The notes under the pieces are model-generated. The model was not told the DNA's origin, did not search any database, and saw nothing but the letters and a program-made list of their open reading frames with translations. Source: Miltoncostaea sp963771025 (GTDB lineage Bacteria; Actinomycetota; Thermoleophilia; Miltoncostaeales; Miltoncostaeaceae). From it: a stretch of DNA of 64,000 bases. Below are positions 57,641-64,000 of this stretch, one piece after another. The DNA is taken from assembly GCA_963771025.1 (NCBI GenBank), contig CAVYRL010000007.1, forward strand, positions 13,438-77,437, given 5' to 3'. Both the position numbers and the translations under genes were made by a program. Position 1 is the stretch's first letter. Each line of letters opens with the position of its first letter.

Positions 57641-59791
57641 ATGCTGGCGGCCGAGATGTCGACCTGGACGTACCTCCGCCACCCATGGCGCCGTTTCGCG
57701 AGCATCGCGCTCGCGGCATGCGGGCTACTCCTCGCCGTGTCCTCCCTGGCCTCCGCGGCGAACGCGATCCAGACCGAGAACGCCCTGCCCGGCACGGCGG
57801 GGTGGCGCCACGCCGACGCCCCCCACCCAAGCAGCGCCCAGTCGTATGCCGGCCTGGTGACGAGCATCGACGGGTACACCGTCGAGCAGAGCGTCGCCCC
57901 CGGCGGCACGGTGCAGCTTCACGTGGCCGTCGCGACTCCCGACCTGCGATACCGGATCCAGGTGTACCGGCTCGGGTGGTACGGAGGCGTGGGCGCCCGG
58001 GGCAAGGCGTGCCTGCCGGACCCGAACTGCCAGGGCGACAAGGCCGGTCTCACGCAGCCCGCCGGCCCGCCTCCCATGGACCCCGTGACAGGTGAGGTCG
58101 AGGCGGGATGGCCCGTCACGGACACGATCGACGTCGGCGCCGACTGGGTCAGCGGCTACTACATCGCCCAGCTGATCCTGACCAGCGGGCCCGACACCGG
58201 CACCGCCCGGTGGGTGGCGTTCGTCGTCAGGCAGCCCGCCTCGCACTCGACCGTGATGGTGCAGGTGCCGGTCACGACGTGGCTCGCCTACAACGGTTGG
58301 GGCGGCAAGAGCGTCTACGACAACAAGAGCGCCAACGGCGTCCGCGCGAACCACGTGTCGTTTGCCCGACCCACCTGGGCGGCCGAGTTCCACATGTTCG
58401 ACTACGAGTACCCGTTCGTGCGCTTCATGGAGCGCAACGGCTACGACGTGAGCTACGCGACCGATGTGGACGTCCACCGCTCGCCGTCGCAGCTGCGCAA
58501 CCACCGCCTGATCATGGTCGCCGGGCACGACGAATACTGGAGCGCGGAGATGCGCGACGGGTGGGATGCGGCGCGCGACGCGGGGGTCAACATCGCCAAC
58601 ATGGGGGCGAACACCGCCTACTGGCAGGTGCGGTTCGAGGACGGCGAGCACACGATGGTGGTCTACAAGAGCACCGCCGACCCGATCGCCGATCCCGCGC
58701 GCAAGACGCTCCAGTTCCGCGACGTCGGACGCCCCGAGTGCGAGCTCTTCGGGGTCCAGTACGACTACTCCGACGCCATCGACGGCATCGTGCGCAGCTA
58801 CGGCGTGGTCAACGACTCGCTCTCGAACCCGTGGTTCGCCGGCACCGGGTTCTCGGCCAACTCCACCTCGCGCAACACCGTCGGCTACGAGTGGGACCTC
58901 ATCACGCCGGGCTGCGACGTGCCGACGCCGACGCCGCTCTTCCACTGGGACGACCCCGCCGACGCCCTCCCGGGAGCCGATGCGGTCACGTACACCGCGC
59001 CATCCGGCGCGAAGGTGTTCAGCTCGGGCTCGATGCAATTCTCCTACGGCCTGGATCCCTGGCGCGACGGCTTCACGTCGTCCACCGACCTGCCCATGTA
59101 CACGTTCATGCAGAACATGATGGCCGAGCTGACCGGGGGCGCCCCACCGCCTCCGCCGCCGAACCAGGCGCCGGCCGCCGCGTTCTCGGTCGCGCCGGGA
59201 TCCCCCGTCGTGAACCAGAACGTGACGTTCACCGACACCTCCATCGACTACGACGGCACGATCGTCGCGCGCGCCTGGGACCTGAACGGCGATGGCAACT
59301 ACGACGACGCCACCGGAGCGAGCGCGGCGCGTGTCTTCCCCACGGCGGGAACCCGCACGGTGCGCCTGCGGGTGACCGACAACGGCGGCGCCCAGGCGAC
59401 CACGACACGCCAGTTCACCGTGGTCGACGCGCCGGTTCCCGACCCGCCTCCGCCCACGAGCCCCGGCCCCACGCCGCCCGTGACCCCGGCGCCGGGCGGG
59501 GGGACGCCCGCGATGCCCGCGCCCGTTCCGAGCGGCAGGGCCGCGCAGAACGGGGCCCCCGTCGTGCCGTCCATCTCGGCCGCGACCGCCGACGTGGCGT
59601 GCGTCCGCTACACCACCCGGCTGAAGACCAACGCGCGCATCGTCAAACGGAACCGGCAGCGAGTGCGGCGCGCGCACACGCGCGCGGCGCACCGGGTCGC
59701 GGTGCGGCGTCTGAAGAAGAGCCTCCGGCAGCGTCGCGCCCTGGTCACCCGCCGCGCCAACGTCTGCGCTCGGGCATCCAAGGGGGAGTAG
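57641..59791 (+). CDS. Large secreted protein with DMFase-beta-like and PKD domains
   Basis: This 716-residue protein has a signal peptide ending near SLASAANA (residue 40). Residues about 55-480 show similarity to the C-terminal domain of N,N-dimethylformamidase beta and related secreted proteins (WYGGVGARG, TTWLAYNGWGGKSVYDN, VAGHDEYWSAEMRDGWDAAR, HTMVVYKSTADPIADP). A PKD domain follows at about 505-600 (VNQNVTFTDTSIDYDGTIV, AARVFPTAGTRTVRLRVTDN). The C-terminus is basic (RRAHTRAAHRVAVRRLKKSL). An enzymatic role is unproven; it may be a surface-associated hydrolase. Confidence 0.75.
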   Translation: MLAAEMSTWTYLRHPWRRFASIALAACGLLLAVSSLASAANAIQTENALPGTAGWRHADAPHPSSAQSYAGLVTSIDGYTVEQSVAPGGTVQLHVAVATPDLRYRIQVYRLGWYGGVGARGKACLPDPNCQGDKAGLTQPAGPPPMDPVTGEVEAGWPVTDTIDVGADWVSGYYIAQLILTSGPDTGTARWVAFVVRQPASHSTVMVQVPVTTWLAYNGWGGKSVYDNKSANGVRANHVSFARPTWAAEFHMFDYEYPFVRFMERNGYDVSYATDVDVHRSPSQLRNHRLIMVAGHDEYWSAEMRDGWDAARDAGVNIANMGANTAYWQVRFEDGEHTMVVYKSTADPIADPARKTLQFRDVGRPECELFGVQYDYSDAIDGIVRSYGVVNDSLSNPWFAGTGFSANSTSRNTVGYEWDLITPGCDVPTPTPLFHWDDPADALPGADAVTYTAPSGAKVFSSGSMQFSYGLDPWRDGFTSSTDLPMYTFMQNMMAELTGGAPPPPPPNQAPAAAFSVAPGSPVVNQNVTFTDTSIDYDGTIVARAWDLNGDGNYDDATGASAARVFPTAGTRTVRLRVTDNGGAQATTTRQFTVVDAPVPDPPPPTSPGPTPPVTPAPGGGTPAMPAPVPSGRAAQNGAPVVPSISAATADVACVRYTTRLKTNARIVKRNRQRVRRAHTRAAHRVAVRRLKKSLRQRRALVTRRANVCARASKGE

Positions 59792-59813
59792 GGCCCGGCC
59801 CCTCCGCGTCAGA

Positions 59814-60257
59814 TCAGGACGCGACCATCAGCATCACGGCGGCGAGGACCGCGCGGGCGGTCCAGCCGATCGTGCGGATCCAATTCGAGGCCACCAGGCG
59901 CCGCGTCGCGGGAGCGGAATGGCCCACCGCGAGCTCGCGGTGGCGCGGCACCTGGAGCCAGAGCGTGCTGGCGTGAATGACCGCCAGCAGCAGAAGGCCG
60001 GCGACCGGCAGGGCGCGCGGAAGCTCGCCGGTGGGTACGAAGAGGAGGGCGATCGCGCTGACACCCTCGATCGTCATCAGCGGCCCGACCACCCAGGAGG
60101 TCCGGCGCTGATGACCTCGCGCGTACGCCGCGAACCCGTCCTCTCCCACGCCGTCGAACAGGGGGTAGTGGACGAGCTGGACGAACCAGATCAATCCCGC
60201 CATCGCCGCGGTGGCGGCGAGGTGGATTGTGAGGAGGGCGGTCAGCGAGGTGCTCAC
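59814..60257 (-). CDS. Four-TM membrane protein
   Basis: This 147-residue protein has TM helices at about 7-27, 55-75, 83-100 and 125-145, with charged loops carrying FDGVGEDGFAAYARGHQRRT and PRHRELAVGHSAPATRR. It lies 31 bp downstream of tRNA-Met on the same strand. It is an unassigned membrane protein of the kind annotated DUF1772-like; function unknown. Confidence 0.65.
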   Translation of the reverse strand: MSTSLTALLTIHLAATAAMAGLIWFVQLVHYPLFDGVGEDGFAAYARGHQRRTSWVVGPLMTIEGVSAIALLFVPTGELPRALPVAGLLLLAVIHASTLWLQVPRHRELAVGHSAPATRRLVASNWIRTIGWTARAVLAAVMLMVAS

Positions 60258-60288
60258 GGCGGAGAGGAACCCCGTGCGCCCGGGGAAG

Positions 60289-60362
60289 TAGCGGAGGAGG
60301 GACTCGAACCCCCGACACGCGGATTATGATTCCGCTGCTCTAACCAGCTGAGCTACTCCGCC
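60289..60362 (-). tRNA. tRNA with CAT anticodon (Met or Ile2)
   Basis: This 74-nt gene has a full cloverleaf: acceptor GGCGGAG pairs with CTCCGCT (a G-U at position 1-72), D-arm GCTC/GAGC, anticodon stem GCGGA/TCCGC, loop ATCATAA with anticodon CAT, and T-loop TTCGAGT. The acceptor end is not that of an initiator tRNA. CAT can also be tRNA-Ile2 after lysidine modification. No CCA is encoded. Confidence 0.92.
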
Positions 60363-60388
60363 GCGCGGACGACGGGTCGTCGTCCAAG

Positions 60389-60461
<73 letters not shown>

Positions 60462-60462
60462 G

Positions 60463-60482
60463 AAAAACGCCTGCGCGCAGGC
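60463..60482 (-). terminator. Intrinsic terminator immediately upstream of tRNA-Thr
   Basis: On the minus strand the palindrome GCCTGCGCGCAGGC is followed by GTTTTT, the only classical hairpin plus T-run seen here. It would terminate the wecB-GT2 transcript and lies just before the tRNA 5' end at 60461. Confidence 0.65.
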
Positions 60483-60555
60483 ATTTGGTGCGTCCCGACG
60501 ATCCGAGCGGATCCGCCGGCGGCGCCAGTTTAGCGGACCCCGCCCGATGGCTGGG

Positions 60556-61875
60556 TCACTGCGCGAGCGGCGGAGGCGTCGCGCCACCCGCCACGGGCGG
60601 ACCGAGCGGCTCGCGCCTGGTCCTCGCCCAGTCGTCGCGCTTCACCACCTGACGCAGCCCCGCGCGGAGCAGCACCGGCCAGAGCAACCACGAATAGAAC
60701 GCGTACACCTGGGCGATGAGAAGCCCGGCGGCGACACTGCGGGGACGCATCGGGGCGCGGCTGGCGACACAGCCGATGATCGTTCCGCCGAATCCGAGCA
60801 GGTAGATGAGAAGGAGCTGCCACCAGGGTCCGGCAACCCAGAAGGCGGACACCCCGGTGGCGGCGAGCACGACGGCGCCGGCGAACGCCGCGCCGACGAT
60901 CCCCTGCCACAGCGGCATCAACAGGTAGGCCACCTGCTCGAGCCGTGCCGACAACGGCAGGGGAGCGCGCCAGACGGCTGTCATCAGCCGCAGTGCCTGC
61001 AGGTTGCCCTGGGCCCACCGGGTGCGCTGGCGAAACAGCGGACGAAGACGGGGCAGGCCCTGCTGGTTGACGACCGCGCGCAGATCTTGACGGCACCGCC
61101 AGCCAGCCGCGATGAGGCGCAGCCCGAGATCCTGATCCTCGGTGAGGCGATCGCGCCACGGGCCCTTCCGGTCGGCGACCGCGTCGAGCGCGCTGAGGCG
61201 ATTGAACTGGCCGTTGCCCCCCATCCCGGCCGTTCCCCAATCGTTTCGTCCGGCCTGGTAGAGGTGTCCGTAGACGGAGAACTCGACGTCCTGTGCCCAT
61301 GTGAGCGGTCGCTGGCGGTTGTAGATCCGGACGAGCGCCTGGACCCCGCCGACCCGGGAATCGTCGAAGTGCGCGGCCGCGTAGTCGGGAGCCGTCGGGT
61401 GGAGTCGCCCGTCGGCATCGACGACGACCACGACCGCCCGCTCCCTGTCGATGTCGCCCACGAGGCCGTCGAGCGCGCGGTAGGCGTGGTTGAGGGCCGC
61501 CGCCTTGCCCGTGCGGGCGTGCGGCGGCAGGCGACGGAGCACGTGCACGTCGGGGTGCGCCAACTCGCGCAGGATGCCGGGCGTACGATCGTCGGAGCCG
61601 TCGTCGACGATCACGATCACGCGACGGGCGAGTGGGATCGCCAGCAGGCGCTCGACGCTGTCGCGGATCGTGATCTCCTCGTTCAACGCGGGCACCAGGA
61701 AGATCCACATGAAGCCGTCGCAGGCGTTCTCGCGCGGTTCGGGCGCGTTGCGCCGCGCGCGTGCTCCGCGGACGAGAAGCAGCGCCGTCCACGCGAGCAT
61801 GGCCAGGATCACGGCGAGGGCCAGGTCGAAGACGACCACCCAGGCGACGGGGAGTCCCTCGAAGGGAAGGGTCAC
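60556..61875 (-). CDS. Processive GT2 glycosyltransferase
   Basis: This 439-residue membrane enzyme starts at GTG overlapping the wecB stop. An N-terminal TM helix is followed by a GT-A domain with FLVPALNEEITIRD, VIVDDGSDDRTPG, VVVVDADGRLHP (D-A-D), LTEDQDLGLRLIAAGW (T/EDxDL) and a QRTRWAQGN (QxxRW) motif, then four TM helices. These are features of cellulose/hyaluronan synthase-like processive enzymes. It may make or extend a membrane-linked polysaccharide from the UDP-ManNAc supplied by WecB. Confidence 0.85.
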   Translation of the reverse strand: MTLPFEGLPVAWVVVFDLALAVILAMLAWTALLLVRGARARRNAPEPRENACDGFMWIFLVPALNEEITIRDSVERLLAIPLARRVIVIVDDGSDDRTPGILRELAHPDVHVLRRLPPHARTGKAAALNHAYRALDGLVGDIDRERAVVVVVDADGRLHPTAPDYAAAHFDDSRVGGVQALVRIYNRQRPLTWAQDVEFSVYGHLYQAGRNDWGTAGMGGNGQFNRLSALDAVADRKGPWRDRLTEDQDLGLRLIAAGWRCRQDLRAVVNQQGLPRLRPLFRQRTRWAQGNLQALRLMTAVWRAPLPLSARLEQVAYLLMPLWQGIVGAAFAGAVVLAATGVSAFWVAGPWWQLLLIYLLGFGGTIIGCVASRAPMRPRSVAAGLLIAQVYAFYSWLLWPVLLRAGLRQVVKRDDWARTRREPLGPPVAGGATPPPLAQ

Positions 61876-63281
61876 GAGGCCGAGGCGCTCGTGAGCGCGG
61901 CCTGGGGTCGATCGAGACCCGCGACCGGGTCGCCGTCCGCCGTCGCAGCCGGGGCGCCGGCGGGCAGGGCATAGCCCGCGTCCCTCAACACCTCGAGCCG
62001 GTCGAGGCCGGGGCCGAACGGAGTCGGTGGCGGGCCGTTGTCGGCGATGTACTCCAGCGTCGCCACGATGCGTTCGGCCGCATGGCCGTCGCCGTAGGGG
62101 TTTGCGGCCTGCGTCATCTGCTCGTAGGCGACCGGGTCGGCCAGCAACCGCGCCCCCTCGAAGGCGATTCTCGCGGGGTCGGTGCCCACCAGCAGCAGGG
62201 TGCCCGCCTGCAGGCCCTCGACCCGCTCTGTCGTCTCGCGGGTGACGAGCACCGCCGTGCCCAGCGCAGGGGCCTCCTCCTGGATGCCGCCGGAGTCCGT
62301 GATGACCAGATGGCAGCGCGCGAGCAGGTGGGCGAACGACACGTAGGGCAACGGCTCGGTCGTCACGACGTTGGTGCTCTGCTGGAGCGGGCCCTGCAGG
62401 CTCGCGCGCACCTGTGGGTTGGGGTGCATGGGCACGACGAACTGCACGTCCGGGTGCGCGAGGGCGAGTCGCCGCACGCCCTCGGCGATTCCCGCGAGGC
62501 CCTCGCCCCAGTTCTCGCGGCGGTGCGCGGTCACCACGACCAGGCGCGCGTCGCCCTCGTAGAGCCTCTGCACGGCGGGGTCGTCGAAACGGACCGGCAG
62601 CTGCGATGCCCACCGCAGTGCGTCGATCGCGGTGTTGCCCGTCACCACCACGCGTGCCGCGGGCACGTTCTCGCGGACGAGGTTCTGCAGGTTCCGGGCG
62701 GTCGGTGCGAAGTGCAGGGAGGCGACGCGGGAGATCACCTGCCGGTTGAGCTCCTCGGGGAAGGGCGTGAGGTGCCCCTGCCCCCCCACCCGCAGGCCGG
62801 CCTCGACATGGAGGACCGGGATGCGCAGATGGAAGGCCGCGAGCGCGGCGGCCATGGCCGAGCTCGTGTCGCCGTGGACCACCACCGCTCCGGGGAAGCC
62901 GGCGAGGACCGCGGGGCCCGTCGCCACTCCGGCCCCGTCCGCGCCGAAGCGCTCCCGGCAGAAGTCATCGAAGCGCTGCATCACCGACGCCACGCGCTCG
63001 TTGAGTTGGGCGTGGGCGCCGCCCACCCAGAGCTGGGCATCGGTGCCGATCCCGGCGAGGGCGAGGACCTCGGCGACCATCCGATGGTGCTGGCCCGTCG
63101 AAACGACGACCGGGCGATACGACCTGCTCTGGCGCAGGGCGAGGATGATCGGGACGAGCTTGATCGCCTCCGGCCGGGTGCCGACCACCACCGGGACGAT
63201 GACCGGCCCCAGGTCGCCGGCGCGACGACCGAGCGCGGCGCGGGTCCGTTCGTGGCGCCGCTCCGGTGTATCGCGTGTCAC
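61872..63281 (-). CDS. wecB: UDP-N-acetylglucosamine 2-epimerase
   Basis: This 469-residue enzyme has the GT-B-like epimerase fold: VVVGTRPEAIKLVPIILAL, VVSTGQHHRMV, VVVHGDTSSAMAAALAAF, PVLHVEAGLRVGG, FPEELNRQVIS, VVVTAHRRENWGEGLAGI and ITDSGGIQEEAPALGTAVLV. It interconverts UDP-GlcNAc and UDP-ManNAc. GTG 63281 has GAGGA upstream. It is about 60 residues longer than the E. coli protein at the C-terminus (Ala/Asp-rich tail). It is coupled to the GT2 gene. Confidence 0.93.
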   Translation of the reverse strand: MTRDTPERRHERTRAALGRRAGDLGPVIVPVVVGTRPEAIKLVPIILALRQSRSYRPVVVSTGQHHRMVAEVLALAGIGTDAQLWVGGAHAQLNERVASVMQRFDDFCRERFGADGAGVATGPAVLAGFPGAVVVHGDTSSAMAAALAAFHLRIPVLHVEAGLRVGGQGHLTPFPEELNRQVISRVASLHFAPTARNLQNLVRENVPAARVVVTGNTAIDALRWASQLPVRFDDPAVQRLYEGDARLVVVTAHRRENWGEGLAGIAEGVRRLALAHPDVQFVVPMHPNPQVRASLQGPLQQSTNVVTTEPLPYVSFAHLLARCHLVITDSGGIQEEAPALGTAVLVTRETTERVEGLQAGTLLLVGTDPARIAFEGARLLADPVAYEQMTQAANPYGDGHAAERIVATLEYIADNGPPPTPFGPGLDRLEVLRDAGYALPAGAPAATADGDPVAGLDRPQAALTSASAS

Positions 63282-63416
63282 GAGGCGTCCTCTTTTCTTG
63301 CCGCCTGGTGAGAGCTATATCGGGCTCCCGCGGTCACTTGTGAGCGCCGGGGCATCCGTCGTGGAGACGCCCGGCGCGGCGGCGGCGCGTTCGCGGGCCT
63401 GTCGGCGGGCCCCGTC

Positions 63417-63795
63417 TCAGACCGCTCCGACCGGCTGCGGGTCGCCCAGGGGTTGGGCCCGTACCGGTTGGGCTCGCGGTCGCCCTCCTTCGCGAACCAG
63501 ATGATCAGGATGATGATCCCGACCAGGGGGATCAGGCCGAGGAGCTGCCACCAGCCCGACCGGTCGATGTCGTGCAGCCGGCGACAGCCCACGGCGAGCC
63601 AGGGGATGAGCACGGCCAGGCCGTAGATCCCCTGGAGGACTCCACCCGCCCCCGTGTTGGTGCCGATCAGGACGTCGATGAGCGACAGCGCGATGCTGAT
63701 GATCCCGCTCGCCGGACGAACATCCAGAACTCGGTCCGGTGGGCCCGACCCTCGAACACCGCGTATTTCTTGAGTACCTCGAGATACCACTGCAC
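63417..63795 (-). pseudogene. DUF805 membrane protein with two one-base frameshifts
   Basis: GTG 63795 has GAGGAG upstream. The first frame reads MQWYLEVLKKYAVFEGRAHR then EFWMFV, the standard DUF805 N-terminus. The rest (SGIISIALSLIDVLIG, GVLQGIYGLAVLIPWLAVGC, RRLHDIDRSGWWQLLGLIPL) is in another frame. Adding one base near 63713 joins them. A second added base in the C-run at 63449-63452 (minus strand) gives the ending GPNPLGDPQPVGAV and a stop at 63417, 126 residues in total. Without the second change the frame runs on to 63278 with a non-family tail. Sequencing errors or decay. Confidence 0.65.
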
Positions 63796-64000
63796 GGCGG
63801 CTCCTCTCCAAGCGGCGTGTGGGTGGGGGCGGAGCGCGCCGGTTGTGATGCGCCATTGGCGGCTCCCGGGAGGATTCCTCCCATCGGGGCGCCCCTAGGG
63901 TTGGGGGGTTCGAACCTCCATCGGGTGGCCGGCGGTCTGCAGACGGCGCCCCCTGGATCGCCGTCGGAGGGAGCACGCCGTGCGCGAGACGCAGATGAAG
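63796..64000. other. End of window, no gene recognised
   Basis: The stretch holds several palindromes (GGGAGGA-T-TCCTCCC at about 63868-63882, GGGGCGCCCC, GGTTCGAACC) but no frame with family motifs. It may be the promoter region of the DUF805 gene or of a gene beyond the window. Confidence 0.4.

Noticed and set aside
63900..63960. A tRNA-like GGTTCGAACC T-arm
   Set aside because: No acceptor, D or anticodon stem could be built around it on either strand.

Overview
This 64 kb window has very high GC content, dense coding and many four-base stop/start overlaps. Start codons are mixed ATG/GTG with some TTG and probable CTG. Many genes have a TAnnnT hexamer 6-8 nt before the start, which points to leaderless transcription. 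Together with GAF-ANTAR proteins, a PucR-type regulator, CGNR and RskA-type regulators, a CtaG assembly protein and B12-dependent NrdJ, this suggests a deep-branching actinobacterium, perhaps class Thermoleophilia; that placement is inference. No prophage, CRISPR array or insertion sequence was seen.

Layout. 1-10.6 kb: cell-surface polysaccharide region with three group 1/4 glycosyltransferases (one cut by the window edge), a methyltransferase and a polyprenyl-phosphate sugar transferase, plus a secreted Ig-like protein coupled to a membrane-linked sigma/anti-sigma fusion. 10.7-17.3 kb: type III glutamine synthetase divergent from a PucR-type regulator, a class IV aminotransferase and an ATP-grasp enzyme. 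17.3-20.7 kb: siroheme nitrite/sulfite reductase and companions. 20.8-27.6 kb: two alpha/beta hydrolases, a CGNR regulator, a duplicated-domain protein, a dolichol-phosphate-mannose-synthase-like enzyme, an O-antigen-ligase-like protein and signal peptidase I. 27.6-31.6 kb: a structured non-coding stretch, then nrdR-nrdJ behind two tandem NrdR boxes. 31.6-39.7 kb: two GAF-ANTAR proteins, an aldo/keto reductase, TatC/TatA with three Tat-type ferritin-like proteins, CtaG and two divergent Fur-family regulators. 39.9-43.4 kb: ZnuABC-type zinc transporter and Lgt. 43.4-48.7 kb: IlvD and PEP carboxylase. 48.8-55.1 kb: STAS protein, argininosuccinate-lyase-like enzyme, and a four-gene ECF transporter operon behind a cobalamin riboswitch. 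55.2-60.3 kb: solitary integrase domain, SigK/RskA-like pair, large secreted PKD protein. 60.3-64 kb: tRNA-Met(CAT), tRNA-Thr(GGT), a GT2 glycosyltransferase, WecB and a broken DUF805 gene.

How the parts fit. The riboswitch-controlled transporter would supply the cofactor needed by NrdJ. Tat, signal peptidase I and Lgt would export and mature the ferritin-like proteins, one of which has a lipobox. Two surface-polysaccharide groups lie at opposite ends of the window.

Caution. Three genes (the sigma fusion, nrdR and the DUF805 gene) carry simple one-base frameshifts; the DUF805 gene has two. Restoring one base at each gives complete, family-like proteins, so the assembly may contain small indel errors.
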